Counted from the first letter of the stretch, positions 1-9,375 are shown. The stretch: DNA of 64,000 nucleotides from Methylomicrobium lacus_A (GCF_041897535.1 NZ_CP169217.1:2418001-2482000), one strand, 5' to 3'. The notes: generated from the sequence alone by a model not told the origin. Translations and numbers: made by a program.

Positions 1-59
1 AGGTGGAAGGCTTGACCGGTTACGAGACTGATTTGATCGGAAATCGCCTGCCAGTTCAT
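1..59 (-). CDS. Fructosamine/ketosamine kinase family protein, N-terminal fragment
   Basis: Only the first 19 codons lie in the window; the rest continues past its left edge. Read on the minus strand, the peptide begins MNWQAISDQI and goes on SLVTGQAF. That resembles the N-terminus of the YniA-like fructosamine-3-kinase family, which phosphorylates ketosamines on glycated amines. It follows the cytochrome c4 gene on the same strand after about 24 bases and could be co-transcribed with it. The family call rests on a short N-terminal match, so it is tentative. Confidence 0.45.
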   Translation of the reverse strand, partial: MNWQAISDQISLVTGQAFH

Positions 60-83
60 AACGCCGCGCTCAACGGATGTCGA

Positions 84-650
84 TTAAAGCGAGCCGAAAT
101 AAGCCGCCAGCGCTTTCATGTCGTCCTCGGAAAGAGAGCCCGCCATGCCCTGCATCTGGCCGCTTTGACGGGTGCCCTCTTTGAAGTTCTTCAGCTGAGT
201 CACCAAATAGCCGGGATGCTGTCCCGCCAGTCGTGGCATTTGCCCATTGCCTTGCGCCTGCCCGCCATGACAGCCGAGGCACATGCCGGCCTTACCTTCA
301 CCCGTTTTAGCCAATGCCGCATCGCCGCCGGCTTTCGCGGCGGGCTGGCTGGCAAAATAAGCGGCGACATTATCGATATCCTGATCATTCAAATTAGCGG
401 CCATGCTCTGCATCATCGGATTGGCGCGGCTGCCGGATTTGAAGGCCTTCAGTTGCGCGGCCAGATAAGCCGGTTGCTGCGCCGCCAGATTCGGCCATTG
501 CGCATTGCTGCTTTTGCCGTTCGGGCCATGGCAGCCGACACACATTGCGGCTTTCTCGGCGCCTGCCGCCGCATCGGCCGCCAGCGCCGGAACCGCATAG
601 GAATAAGCCAGGACAAGACACGCAGACAGGGGATGCTTCAGTGAAAACAT
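84..650 (-). CDS. Diheme cytochrome c4
   Basis: This is a periplasmic electron carrier of the cytochrome c4 type, which passes electrons between quinol-oxidising complexes and terminal oxidases. A Sec signal peptide spans about residues 1-24, ending PALA before ADAAAG. Two c-type heme motifs are visible, CVGCH at 37-41 and CLGCH at 124-128, each followed by a half-domain of about 85 residues. Both halves carry Met residues (NPMMQSM and GQMQGM) that could be the distal heme ligands. The 188-residue length suits the family. It is monocistronic or followed by the kinase-like gene. The identification is firm; the physiological partner is not visible here. Confidence 0.9.
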   Translation of the reverse strand: MFSLKHPLSACLVLAYSYAVPALAADAAAGAEKAAMCVGCHGPNGKSSNAQWPNLAAQQPAYLAAQLKAFKSGSRANPMMQSMAANLNDQDIDNVAAYFASQPAAKAGGDAALAKTGEGKAGMCLGCHGGQAQGNGQMPRLAGQHPGYLVTQLKNFKEGTRQSGQMQGMAGSLSEDDMKALAAYFGSL

Positions 651-841
651 AATCTACCTCATAATGGTTATTATATGAATTAACTCTGGCTGGGTATTGA
701 GTGCCGGAAAGGCCTTTTCAATATCCTTTTCACCAGTCTTTGGAACGCTCTGAGTGATCCTGCAACATACCATTTTAAGTATTCACAGACAACTAATATC
801 CGTCCCTTGCATATCATAAAAAGTTCAACTGGTAGAGCCTA

Positions 842-1318
842 ATGCAGCACAACACGAATCCCCCTTTTCCGGAACCGATGATCGGCGTCGGCGGCCTCTT
901 GGTTAACAGGCAAAACCAGGTGTTGTTGATCAAGCGCGACAAACCACCCGCACAGGGACTCTGGTCGGTGCCGGGCGGCAAGCTCGAAGCCGGCGAATCG
1001 CTGATCGAATGCTGCCAGCGCGAAGTGAAGGAGGAAACCGGTCTGGAGGTGAACGTGCTATCGATCGCCGCGGTGGTCGAACGGCGGATCGAAAACTTTC
1101 ATTATGTGATCGTCGATTTTTTGACCGAATTAGTGGACGAGCAAAATAATATCCCTATTGCGGCGAGCGATGTCTCGGAAGCGCGCTGGGTAGAACTCGA
1201 AAAAATCGGCGACTACCCCTTGGTGACCGGATTATCCGAAATCATCCAGCGCGCCGCGATCAACCAGTGTGGTGGCTTATCCGATAAAGACCTGACCGGC
1301 ACGGACTTCATCCTCTAA
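842..1318 (+). CDS. Nudix hydrolase, MutT/ADP-ribose pyrophosphatase-like
   Basis: A 158-residue single-domain Nudix protein. The Nudix box is complete: Gly46, Glu52, then REVKEETGL at 60-68, matching G-x5-E-x7-REU-x-EE-x-GU. Such enzymes hydrolyse nucleoside diphosphates linked to another group, using Mg2+ held by the box glutamates. The flanking residues (GVGGLLV, then WSVPGGKLE) resemble small MutT or ADP-ribose pyrophosphatase homologues, but the substrate cannot be read from the sequence. The gene stands alone and converges on the SulP gene 41 bases away. It is distinct from the NudE-type enzyme near 27 kb. Confidence 0.85.
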   Translation: MQHNTNPPFPEPMIGVGGLLVNRQNQVLLIKRDKPPAQGLWSVPGGKLEAGESLIECCQREVKEETGLEVNVLSIAAVVERRIENFHYVIVDFLTELVDEQNNIPIAASDVSEARWVELEKIGDYPLVTGLSEIIQRAAINQCGGLSDKDLTGTDFIL

Positions 1319-1359
1319 ACGGCCAGACTTGCCGGCTGTTTAGAGCTTTCCTCGATGAC

Positions 1360-2967
1360 TCAAGCTACGGAATGCGGCTTTTTAGAGCGCCCGTTGATCA
1401 CGACCATCGCCTCGTGTTTTTTGATCTTTTCCTTGCCGTACAGGTCGATGACTTGCACCTTGATATTGTCATCGGGTGCGGCGGCTAAAAAGTCCTCGAT
1501 CGTTTCGAGAATGTCGTGATCGATGAACTGCGCCTTGCTGGCGTCGATCACGACCGTGCTGTTCTCTTCAATTCTCAGAAAAAACTTGCGTAACAGGGCC
1601 TTGTTCAGAAACGACACATCCTTGTTCAGCGACAGCACATAGTGCGAACCGTCCTGTGTCAAGGTGATCGCGGCATGGTAATTGGCCTTGATCACATAGT
1701 ACATCCCGACCGCCATGCCGATCGCCATGCCCATCAATAAATCGGTCGCGATGATTGCGCCGACCGTCACCGCAAAGGGCAGAAATTGGCTGAATCCTTG
1801 CTGGTAATATTTGATGAACAATGCCGGCTTGGCCAGTTTATAGCCGGTTTGCAGCAATATCGCCGCCAAACAGGCCAGCGGAATGTAGTTCAGATAGTGT
1901 GCAAAGAAAAGCAGGCTGATCAACAGGCACACGCCATGTACGAAGCAGGCGATCCTTGTCCTGCCGCCCGCGTTGATGTTCGCGGAACTGCGTACGATTA
2001 CGGCCGTGATCGGCAGACCGCCGAGCATGCCGCTGATCATGTTGCCGACGCCTTGAGCCTTCAGTTCGCGGTTGGTCGGCGCGATGCGTTTCAACGGATC
2101 GAGTTTATCAACCGCTTCGAGGCTCAACAGGGTTTCGAGGCTCGCGATGATCGCCATCGTGACCGCAACCATGTAGATTTCCGGATTGGCCAGCATGCTG
2201 AAATCCGGAAATACGAACTGATCGAAAAGGGCTTCGGGACGCTCTAAAACCGGCAAGGTGACCAAGTGCTTGGCGCTGACCGCCCATTCCGGCGCATATT
2301 TCATCGCGGTCAGATTGTAAGCGACGCCCCAGCCTACCGCGATCAATGGTCCGGGTATCAGATTGAACAGTTTACGTTTCTTGAACCAAGACAATTCCCA
2401 AACGATCAGGATCAAGAGTGCGACTACGCTGATTACGACCGCGCCTGGAGTAATCGCGCGCAATGAATCAGTCAATTCAAAAAAGCTCGATCCGGCCGTT
2501 TCCATCATGTAACTCTCGTCGCCCTCGAAACTCGCGTCGTAACCGGTTGCATGCGGAAGCTGTTTGATGATCAGAATCAATCCGATCGCCGCCAGCATGC
2601 CCTTGATCACCGCCGAATGGAAGAAGGCCCCGATCACGCCGGCCCGCAAATAACCCAACACTAATTGCATAAAGCCCGCAATCACCAGCGCGGTCAGAAA
2701 GCCCTGGAAACTGCCGATCTTTTCGATCGCATTCAAAACGATCACGGTCAAACCGGCGGCGGGTCCCGAAACGCTGAGCTGCGAACCGCTCAGCCAGGCG
2801 ACCACAAGCCCCCCGACCAAGCCCGCAATCAGGCCGGAAAACAGCGGCGCGCCGGAAGCCAGCGCTATGCCCAAGCAGAGCGGCAGAGCGACTAAAAAAA
2901 CGACGATGCCGGCCGGCACATCGCCCTTGATATGACTGGTATAGTACTTGAGGTGTTTGTGTATCAT
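1360..2967 (-). CDS. SulP family inorganic anion transporter with STAS domain
   Basis: A 535-residue inner-membrane carrier of the SulP/SLC26 family. Hydrophobic segments fill roughly residues 15-430, starting with GDVPAGIVVFLVALPLCLGI, a typical first SulP helix. A short C-terminal STAS domain (about 435-520) includes STVVIDASKAQFIDHD. Family members carry sulfate, bicarbonate or other anions, often with Na+ or H+; the substrate here is unknown. The gene lies 106 bases downstream of an NhaR-like regulator on the same strand. NhaR proteins respond to Na+ and alkaline stress, so a Na+-linked bicarbonate or sulfate role is plausible but is inference. Confidence 0.9.
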   Translation of the reverse strand: MIHKHLKYYTSHIKGDVPAGIVVFLVALPLCLGIALASGAPLFSGLIAGLVGGLVVAWLSGSQLSVSGPAAGLTVIVLNAIEKIGSFQGFLTALVIAGFMQLVLGYLRAGVIGAFFHSAVIKGMLAAIGLILIIKQLPHATGYDASFEGDESYMMETAGSSFFELTDSLRAITPGAVVISVVALLILIVWELSWFKKRKLFNLIPGPLIAVGWGVAYNLTAMKYAPEWAVSAKHLVTLPVLERPEALFDQFVFPDFSMLANPEIYMVAVTMAIIASLETLLSLEAVDKLDPLKRIAPTNRELKAQGVGNMISGMLGGLPITAVIVRSSANINAGGRTRIACFVHGVCLLISLLFFAHYLNYIPLACLAAILLQTGYKLAKPALFIKYYQQGFSQFLPFAVTVGAIIATDLLMGMAIGMAVGMYYVIKANYHAAITLTQDGSHYVLSLNKDVSFLNKALLRKFFLRIEENSTVVIDASKAQFIDHDILETIEDFLAAAPDDNIKVQVIDLYGKEKIKKHEAMVVINGRSKKPHSVA

Positions 2968-3073
2968 GAGATTGACTCCGCATTAAGGATGAGGCAATGG
3001 CACCTTGCAATCCAGTATAACTCGTTTCGATTCGATACTACATCATAATTTTTATGACTTGCTGCTTTTCGCT

Positions 3074-3976
3074 TTACGCGATTTGTTTGAACAGCCATTC
3101 CCCGGCCTTCTCGGCAATCGCCGTGACGGCCGGATGCGCGGTTTTACGCTGCACCGAAATCGCATAATAGCGGATGACTGCTTCTTCGACCGCGCCGATC
3201 GCGATCAATTCATGCTTTCTCTCGATCTCGGCGCTGATCGCGGTCGGCGCGGCGATCACGCCGACGCCCGCCTGCGCGAACTCCTTCATCAACGCGCTGT
3301 CCTCGAATTCGCCGACGATCGCCGGATGAATGCGCCATTTGTCGAACCAGCGCTGTAAATGCGTCCGGATGCCGGTGTTCGAGGCGGGCAGCAACAGCGG
3401 CGCATTATCGAGGCAAGACGGAAATTCGCCCTGCAAGCGCTCGGCCAATGCCGCCGCGGCAAAAATCGTCAGACCCGATTCGCCCAAGGGATCGCAAGAG
3501 CCGCGGAAATCGAGATCGGGAGAAATCGGGCTGTCCGAAATCACCAGATCGAGCTTGTGCAGCAGCAAATCGGTCAGCAGGGCATCCAGATCGTTTTCGC
3601 GGCAATAAAAATGAACCGGCTCCGGAATTTGCAGGGCAGGCTCCAGCAAGCGGTAGGCAATCGATTTGGGCACCACGTTATCGATGCCGACCTTGAACGC
3701 GAGCGACGACTTCTTCGGCCGGTGGCGCACCGCATTTTGCAGTTCGCTGCCCAACGAAAAGATTTCATCCGCGTAGGACAACACCAGACGTCCTGCATCG
3801 GTCAATTCCAGATGCCGGCCGATGCGCTCGAACAAGGCCACGCCCATGGCTTCTTCCAGGCAGCTCAACTGGCCGCTGATCGTTTGCGGCGTCAGATGCA
3901 GCTGCGCGCTGGCCTTGACGATGCTCTTTTCCTTCGCGACCATCCAGAAATAGTGCAAGTGCTTGTAATTGATCAT
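3074..3976 (-). CDS. nhaR: LysR-family transcriptional activator, NhaR-like
   Basis: A 300-residue LysR-type regulator. The N-terminal winged helix-turn-helix covers about residues 3-62 (INYKHLHYFWMVAKEKSIV, then a LTPQTISGQL recognition region), followed by an effector domain. The start MINYKHLHYFW and the sequence LFERIGRHLELTDAGRLVL are characteristic of NhaR, which in E. coli activates the Na+/H+ antiporter gene nhaA and an osmotic regulon. No nhaA lies beside it. The next gene on its strand is the SulP transporter, a likely target. The AT-rich gap upstream of its start may hold its promoter. Confidence 0.85.
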   Translation of the reverse strand: MINYKHLHYFWMVAKEKSIVKASAQLHLTPQTISGQLSCLEEAMGVALFERIGRHLELTDAGRLVLSYADEIFSLGSELQNAVRHRPKKSSLAFKVGIDNVVPKSIAYRLLEPALQIPEPVHFYCRENDLDALLTDLLLHKLDLVISDSPISPDLDFRGSCDPLGESGLTIFAAAALAERLQGEFPSCLDNAPLLLPASNTGIRTHLQRWFDKWRIHPAIVGEFEDSALMKEFAQAGVGVIAAPTAISAEIERKHELIAIGAVEEAVIRYYAISVQRKTAHPAVTAIAEKAGEWLFKQIA

Positions 3977-4003
3977 GTTACAGCATTACCCCTAGCGATT
4001 TGA

Positions 4004-4408
4004 TGAAAGCCGGCCCACCTACAAGCTACAGTGCCTCCCATTTTACGGTCCATCATAACGCTATTCAGAGACAAGCAGCCCATCCGGGTCGGAATTTACC
4101 CGCGACATAGAAAATATTTTAATATCGTTTCGAAATTATTCGAATTAGCCGATATATATATCTAAAATATTATCTTATAGCCGTTTAAAATTTCACAATA
4201 CATCGAATTTTTCGAATGTTTTATCAAAGATATTCTGCTTTCCAAATATCTCGGGCCAGGATAAGGTATGTCCCCGTCGATTGGGGAGGGCTCAAGGTCA
4301 AGAGGCTAAACAAGCGTCTTCGAACGCTTCCTGAGATCGGCTAACGTGATGTTGGCAAACTGTTAGCTTGGCTTCACCCTTTATTTCAGGAATTCATAGG
4401 CCTATCCG
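4004..4408. other. Intergenic region: AT-rich tract followed by three stem-loops
   Basis: No coding gene is seen here. Bases 4100-4235 are strikingly AT-rich against the surrounding DNA. Next come three short inverted repeats in a row: CCCC/GGGG at 4272-4275 and 4283-4286, AAGCGT/ACGCTT at 4312-4317 and 4324-4329, and GCTAAC/GTTAGC at 4340-4345 and 4362-4367. They lie within 140 bases upstream of the small membrane protein gene and could form its structured 5' leader. No known riboswitch class was recognised. Confidence 0.5.
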
Positions 4409-4867
4409 ATGAAAAAACTGATTGTTCTTGTTTTGAAAATTCAATATCTGTCGCCATTTCAGCGCAAAGCTTACGCAAGCGCCGGGCTGATCGGCAGCCT
4501 GATTTTACTGCCCGACCTCTATTTGGCCGGCGCGCACACCCTACTCGAATTCCTGCATATCTTCTACGAATCATTGTGTTTCATGCTCGAAGAGTTGATC
4601 GGGCATAGCCTCCACCTGGACAAGTACCATAGCCAGCTGATTCTGTTTTATTCGCAAATCGCGATCGCAGCGGGTTTAGGCTATAAAACATGGAAAACAA
4701 CGCCGGAGCTTTATCGCCGCAGCAAGGCTTACTTGCATGCTTCCTATCAGCAACTGCTCAAGGACGGCAAACAACTCTGGGCCGAAATGCCCGGCCGTAA
4801 ACGGCTGAAGGTGTTGGCCGGTTGCGTGGCCGGCATGTTCGGCATTTATTTTTGGGTAACCAGCTGA
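4409..4867 (+). CDS. Hypothetical small membrane protein
   Basis: The 152-residue product is not recognised. Two or three hydrophobic stretches are visible: about residues 21-48 (AGLIGSLILLPDLYLAGAHTL), a weaker one around 72-90, and a C-terminal helix near 133-150 (VLAGCVAGMFGIYFWV). A basic, Tyr-rich segment between the last two is probably cytoplasmic. The chosen start, MKKLIVLVLKIQYL, is the first Met of the open frame and begins with a Lys-rich tip as in membrane proteins. It lies behind a hairpin-rich leader and upstream of pycA, separated by 154 bases. No function is proposed. Confidence 0.7.
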   Translation: MKKLIVLVLKIQYLSPFQRKAYASAGLIGSLILLPDLYLAGAHTLLEFLHIFYESLCFMLEELIGHSLHLDKYHSQLILFYSQIAIAAGLGYKTWKTTPELYRRSKAYLHASYQQLLKDGKQLWAEMPGRKRLKVLAGCVAGMFGIYFWVTS

Positions 4868-5021
4868 ATGGAATCGCCCAATCTCGGATCGGCAGTTAAA
4901 GCCTCATCCAACCTTATCACGACAGCCAAATCGGTCAAGAATCTGATATAGTGACAGCCTATCGCCAAAGGCTTTAGGCATCGATTCAATAACGCCAGTT
5001 TCTCCGCAGCACAAGCCATTT

Positions 5022-6440
5022 ATGTTACGCAAAATCCTAATCGCGAACCGCGGTGAAATCGCGGTACGCATCATCCGCGCCTGCGCCGAGATGGGAATCC
5101 GCTCGGTTGCGATCTATTCCGAAGCCGACCGCTTTGCGCTGCATGTCAAAAAGGCCGACGAATCCTATTGCATCGGCAGCGAGCCGGTCGCGGGCTATCT
5201 GAACATCTATGCGCTGGTCAATCTGGCCGCGGCGACCGGCTGCGACGCGATCCATCCGGGTTACGGTTTTCTTTCCGAAAACGCGCAATTCGCGAAGGCC
5301 TGCGCCGACCGCGGCCTGATCTTCATCGGGCCTTCGGCCGAGGTGATCGAACGGATGGGTGACAAGACCGAGGCGCGCAAGGCGATGATCGCGGCGGGTC
5401 TTCCGGTCACGCCGGGTTCCGCCGGCAATCTGGACACGGTCGACGAGGCGCTTGAAGTTGCCGAAACGATCGGCTATCCGGTCATGCTGAAAGCGACCTC
5501 GGGCGGCGGCGGGCGCGGCATCCGCCGCTGCGACACGCCCGATGAACTCCGGCGCAATTACGACCGGGTGATCTCCGAAGCCGGCAAGGCCTTCGGCCGG
5601 GCCGAAGTGTTTCTCGAAAAATGCATCGTGAATCCGCGCCATATCGAAGTACAGGTGTTGGCCGACAATCACGGCAATACGATTCATCTGTACGAGCGCG
5701 ACTGCTCGATCCAGCGCCGCAATCAAAAGCTGATCGAAATCGCCCCGTCGCCGCAGCTCGAGGAAGCGCAGCGCCAGTATATCGGCGGACTCGCGGTGCT
5801 CGCGGCGAAGGCGGTCGGCTACACGAACGCCGGCACGGTCGAGTTCTTGCTCGACGATCAGGACCGCTTCTATTTCATGGAAATGAACACACGCGTGCAG
5901 GTCGAGCACACGATCACCGAGACGATCACCGGCGTCGATATCGTCGAGGAGCAGATCCGCGTCGCGGCCGGTTTGCCTCTGCGTTTCCGCCAGGAAGAAA
6001 TCCGCCGGCGCGGCTTCGCGCTGCAATTCCGGGTCAATGCCGAAGACCCGCAGAACAATTTCCTGCCCAGCTTCGGCCGCATCTCGCGCTATTACGCGCC
6101 GGGCGGTCCCGGCGTCAGGACCGACACCGCGATCTATACCGGCTACGAGATTCCGCCGTTCTACGATTCGATGCTCGCGAAGGTAATCGTCAGCGCGCTG
6201 ACCTGGGAAGATGCGATCAAGCGCGGCGAAAGGGCGCTGCGCGACATGGGCCTGTTCGGAATCAAGACCACGATACCCTATTATCTCGAAATCCTCCGCC
6301 ATCCCGAATTCCGCGCCGGACAGTTCAATACCGGTTTCGTCGACAAACACCCGGAACTGGTCAATTACTCGCACAAACCCCGTCCCGAAGTGCTGGCCAG
6401 CGTGATCGCGGCCGCGATGGCCGCGCATACCGGTTTGTGA
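5022..6440 (+). CDS. pycA: Pyruvate carboxylase subunit A (biotin carboxylase)
   Basis: The 472-residue biotin carboxylase subunit uses ATP and bicarbonate to carboxylate biotin. The order is N-terminal Rossmann-like domain (MLRKILIANRGEIAVR), ATP-grasp domain with the Gly-rich loop GGGGRGIR at 161-168, catalytic region EMNTRVQVEH at 287-296, and the C-terminal biotin carboxylase domain. On sequence alone it could be AccC of acetyl-CoA carboxylase. The partner gene downstream encodes the carboxyltransferase and biotinyl domains of a pyruvate or oxaloacetate enzyme, so PycA is the better call. The pair replenishes oxaloacetate for the TCA cycle. Confidence 0.88.
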   Translation: MLRKILIANRGEIAVRIIRACAEMGIRSVAIYSEADRFALHVKKADESYCIGSEPVAGYLNIYALVNLAAATGCDAIHPGYGFLSENAQFAKACADRGLIFIGPSAEVIERMGDKTEARKAMIAAGLPVTPGSAGNLDTVDEALEVAETIGYPVMLKATSGGGGRGIRRCDTPDELRRNYDRVISEAGKAFGRAEVFLEKCIVNPRHIEVQVLADNHGNTIHLYERDCSIQRRNQKLIEIAPSPQLEEAQRQYIGGLAVLAAKAVGYTNAGTVEFLLDDQDRFYFMEMNTRVQVEHTITETITGVDIVEEQIRVAAGLPLRFRQEEIRRRGFALQFRVNAEDPQNNFLPSFGRISRYYAPGGPGVRTDTAIYTGYEIPPFYDSMLAKVIVSALTWEDAIKRGERALRDMGLFGIKTTIPYYLEILRHPEFRAGQFNTGFVDKHPELVNYSHKPRPEVLASVIAAAMAAHTGL

Positions 6441-6462
6441 GCTACGGTTAGCACGATTAATA

Positions 6463-6504
6463 TCCACGAATGAAATTTTTCGTGCCTTTTGTGTTTTTCG
6501 TGGA
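6463..6504. repeat. Inverted repeat between pycA and pycB
   Basis: TCCACGAA at 6463-6470 is repeated inverted as TTCGTGGA at 6497-6504, with an AT-rich loop containing TTTTTCGTG and TTTTTCGTGG. It fills the short gap between the two carboxylase genes. It could be a dispersed palindromic repeat or a processing or attenuation hairpin that sets the subunit ratio. Nothing in the sequence decides between these. Confidence 0.5.
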
Positions 6505-6535
6505 CAATGCATAACATCAGTTAAAAGGTTTAACG

Positions 6536-8371
6536 ATGCAAAAAGTACATATTACCGACGTGATTCTGCGCGATGCGCATCAATCCTTGATCGCGACGCG
6601 CCTGCGCACCGAAGACATGCTGCCGGCCTGCGCGCAGCTCGACGAGATCGGCTACTGGTCGCTCGAATGCTGGGGAGGGGCGACATTCGACGCCTGCCTC
6701 CGCTTCCTGAAGGAAGACCCCTGGGAGCGCCTCGCCAAGCTGAAAGCCGCGCTGCCGAAAACGCGCCTGCAAATGCTGCTGCGCGGGCAAAACCTGCTCG
6801 GCTACCGGCATTATTCGGACGATGTGGTCAAAGCCTTCGTGCAACAAGCCGCAGAGACCGGCATCGACGTATTCCGTATCTTCGACGCGCTGAACGACGT
6901 CAGGAACCTCAAAACCGCGATCGAAGCGGTCAAGCAAAGCGGCAAGCATGCGCAAGGCACGATCTGTTACACGACCAGCCCGGTGCACGACACCCGAAGC
7001 TTCGTCGCGCTCGCGAAGGACCTCGCAGAGCTGGGATGCGACTCGATCGCGATCAAGGACATGGCGGGGCTGTTGACGCCTTATGCGACCTCCGAACTGG
7101 TCAAGGCGCTGAAGGATGCGATCGGTCTGCCCTTGCACCTGCATTCGCATGCGACCTCGGGACTTGCCGAAATGTGCCAGCTGAAAGCGATCGAGGCCGG
7201 CTGCCGGCATATCGATACGTCCCTGTCGTCCTGGGCCGGCGGCACCAGCCATCCGCCGACCGAGAGCCTGGTCACTGCGCTGAAAGGCACGCCCTACGAC
7301 ACCGGCCTGAACCTCGACCGGTTGAAGGAAGTGAACGACTATTTTGCCGGCGTGCGCAAGAAATACCGCCGCTTCGAGAGCGAATACACCGGCATCGACA
7401 CCCAGGTGCATCTGTTTCAGGTGCCGGGCGGCATGATCTCGAATCTGGCCAACCAGCTGAAGGAACGCAACGCGCTCGACCGGATCGGCGAAGTCTACAA
7501 GGAGATTCCGGCCGTGCGGAAGGACCTAGGCTACCCGCCGCTAGTAACCCCGACCTCGCAGATCGTCGGCACCCAGGCGGTGCTGAACGTGCTGACCGGC
7601 AAGCGCTATGAAACGATCACGAACGAGGTGAAGCGCTACCTGCAAGGCGGCTACGGCAAGGCGCCCGCGCCGGTCGATCCGGACCTGCAAAAACGCGCGA
7701 TCGGCCGCGAAGAGCCGATCGACTGCCGTCCGGCCGACCTGCTGAAGCCCGAGCTCGAGCATCTGCGCGAGGCCATCGGCCACCTGGCCTTGAGCGACCT
7801 CGATGTGTTGAGCTATGCGATGTTCCCGGAAGTCGGCAAGCAGTTTCTCGAACAAAGGTCGTCCGGCGCTCTGACTCCGGAGCCGCTCGAAATCGAGCCC
7901 GCCCAGGCCGACGGCATCAAGAAGGCGCCGACCGAGTTCAATGTCGCCCTGCACGGCGAGTCCTATCACGTCAAAGTCACTGGCGCCGGCCCGAAGAACC
8001 AGATGCTGCGCCATTTTTATTTCATGGTCGACGGCGTACCGGAAGAAATCGTCGTCGAAACGCTCGACGAAATCGTGCTCGACGGCGGCACCCAGGGCGC
8101 GGTCAAGAGCAATATCGCCAGCAAGCGCCGGCGGCCAACCGAGCCGGGCGATGTCGGCGTGCGCATGCCCTGCAATGTGCTGGAGGTATTGGTCAAGGTC
8201 GGCCAAAAGGTCGACGCCGGCCAGGCCGTGCTGGTCACCGAGGCGATGAAGATGGAGACCGAAGTGACCGCGCCGATCGCCGGCACCGTGAAGGCGGTGC
8301 ATGTGGTCAAGGGCGAACCCGCCAACCCCGACGAAGTCTTGATCGAAATCGCCCCACAGGAATCCGCTTGA
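6536..8371 (+). CDS. pycB: Pyruvate carboxylase subunit B (carboxyltransferase and biotin carrier; oxaloacetate decarboxylase alpha-like)
   Basis: The 611-residue subunit has an HMGL-like carboxyltransferase barrel (DVILRDAHQSL near residue 7), a conserved PYC/OADA domain in the middle and a C-terminal biotinyl domain. The biotin lysine is in EAMKM, Lys572. The N-terminal half transfers CO2 from carboxybiotin to pyruvate. The same architecture occurs in oxaloacetate decarboxylase alpha, a Na+ pump subunit, but no beta or gamma membrane subunit genes are present. The adjacent biotin carboxylase favours a two-subunit pyruvate carboxylase. Its stop overlaps the possible TTG start of the next gene. 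Confidence 0.88.
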   Translation: MQKVHITDVILRDAHQSLIATRLRTEDMLPACAQLDEIGYWSLECWGGATFDACLRFLKEDPWERLAKLKAALPKTRLQMLLRGQNLLGYRHYSDDVVKAFVQQAAETGIDVFRIFDALNDVRNLKTAIEAVKQSGKHAQGTICYTTSPVHDTRSFVALAKDLAELGCDSIAIKDMAGLLTPYATSELVKALKDAIGLPLHLHSHATSGLAEMCQLKAIEAGCRHIDTSLSSWAGGTSHPPTESLVTALKGTPYDTGLNLDRLKEVNDYFAGVRKKYRRFESEYTGIDTQVHLFQVPGGMISNLANQLKERNALDRIGEVYKEIPAVRKDLGYPPLVTPTSQIVGTQAVLNVLTGKRYETITNEVKRYLQGGYGKAPAPVDPDLQKRAIGREEPIDCRPADLLKPELEHLREAIGHLALSDLDVLSYAMFPEVGKQFLEQRSSGALTPEPLEIEPAQADGIKKAPTEFNVALHGESYHVKVTGAGPKNQMLRHFYFMVDGVPEEIVVETLDEIVLDGGTQGAVKSNIASKRRRPTEPGDVGVRMPCNVLEVLVKVGQKVDAGQAVLVTEAMKMETEVTAPIAGTVKAVHVVKGEPANPDEVLIEIAPQESA

Positions 8372-8373
8372 CG

Positions 8374-9375
8374 ATGAAACCGATGCTCGCGGACGATGCC
8401 GCGCTCGACCTTGCCGCCGATCTGCTGCGCCAGGGGCGCCTGGTCGCCTTCCCGACCGAAACGGTTTACGGCCTCGGCGCCGACGCCTCGAATGCCGAGG
8501 CGGTCGGCCGTATCTTCGCGGCCAAGGGGCGCCCCGCCGATCATCCGTTGATCGTGCATATCGCGGATGCAAGCTGTTTGACCGATTGGGCCGAGACCGT
8601 ACCCGAGGCGGCCTGGCTGCTGGCCGGCCATTTCTGGCCCGGCCCATTGGCGATGATCCTGAAAAAGCAGCCGCAGGTGCCGGATGCGGTAACCGGCGGC
8701 CAGCCGACCGTGGGCCTTCGCGTACCGAACCACCCGGTCGCTTTGAGCCTGCTCAGAAAATTCGGCGGCGGCATCGCCGCGCCTTCGGCGAACCGTTTCT
8801 GCCGGATCAGCCCGACCACGGCCCAGCATGTCGAGGAAGAGCTCGGCGACAGCGTCGATCTGATTCTCGACGGCGGCCCTTGCGAGGTCGGCGTCGAATC
8901 GACGATCATCGATTTGAGCGGCGCCCAACCGAGGCTGCTTCGGCCCGGCAGAATCACAAGGCAGCAGATCGAAGCGCTGCTCGGCGTACCCTTAGCGGTC
9001 GCGGCCAAGTCTGATGAAGCGCTCGATATCCGCGCGCCAGGCCTCTTGGCCGTGCATTACGCGCCGAGCACGACGGCGCTGTTATGCCGAACCGATGAAC
9101 TCTCGGCAACGCTCGCCGAACTGAATGCACAAGGCCGGCGCGTCGGCCTGATCGCCTATCATAGCGCAAGCCGGCAGCCTCATTTGGAACATATCCTATA
9201 CATGCCGGAAGCCGCGCACGACTATGCGCAGGCGCTCTATGCCGCGCTGCGCGAAATGGATAATCGTCAATTGGATATGATCGTGGTCGAACAGCCGCCC
9301 GAGGGCGATGCCTGGCAGGCCGTCAACGACCGGCTGCGCAAGGCGACCGTGCCAGCATCGACTGTCTTTGGCTGA
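8374..9375 (+). CDS. Threonylcarbamoyl-AMP synthase, Sua5 type
   Basis: The product makes L-threonylcarbamoyladenylate from Thr, bicarbonate and ATP, the first step of t6A37 modification of ANN-decoding tRNAs. The YrdC fold occupies about residues 10-200 (GRLVAFPTETVYGLGADA, KGRPADHPLIVH, and later GIAAPSANRF). A C-terminal Sua5 domain follows, making the protein about 333 residues rather than the roughly 190 of the short TsaC form. The ATG at 8374 is taken as start; an in-frame TTG at 8368 overlaps the pycB stop and would add two residues. Close spacing suggests co-transcription with pycAB. Confidence 0.88.
   Translation: MKPMLADDAALDLAADLLRQGRLVAFPTETVYGLGADASNAEAVGRIFAAKGRPADHPLIVHIADASCLTDWAETVPEAAWLLAGHFWPGPLAMILKKQPQVPDAVTGGQPTVGLRVPNHPVALSLLRKFGGGIAAPSANRFCRISPTTAQHVEEELGDSVDLILDGGPCEVGVESTIIDLSGAQPRLLRPGRITRQQIEALLGVPLAVAAKSDEALDIRAPGLLAVHYAPSTTALLCRTDELSATLAELNAQGRRVGLIAYHSASRQPHLEHILYMPEAAHDYAQALYAALREMDNRQLDMIVVEQPPEGDAWQAVNDRLRKATVPASTVFG

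Noticed and set aside
5037..6512. 491-codon antisense frame across pycA
   Set aside because: Shadow of pycA, whose motifs are unambiguous on the plus strand.
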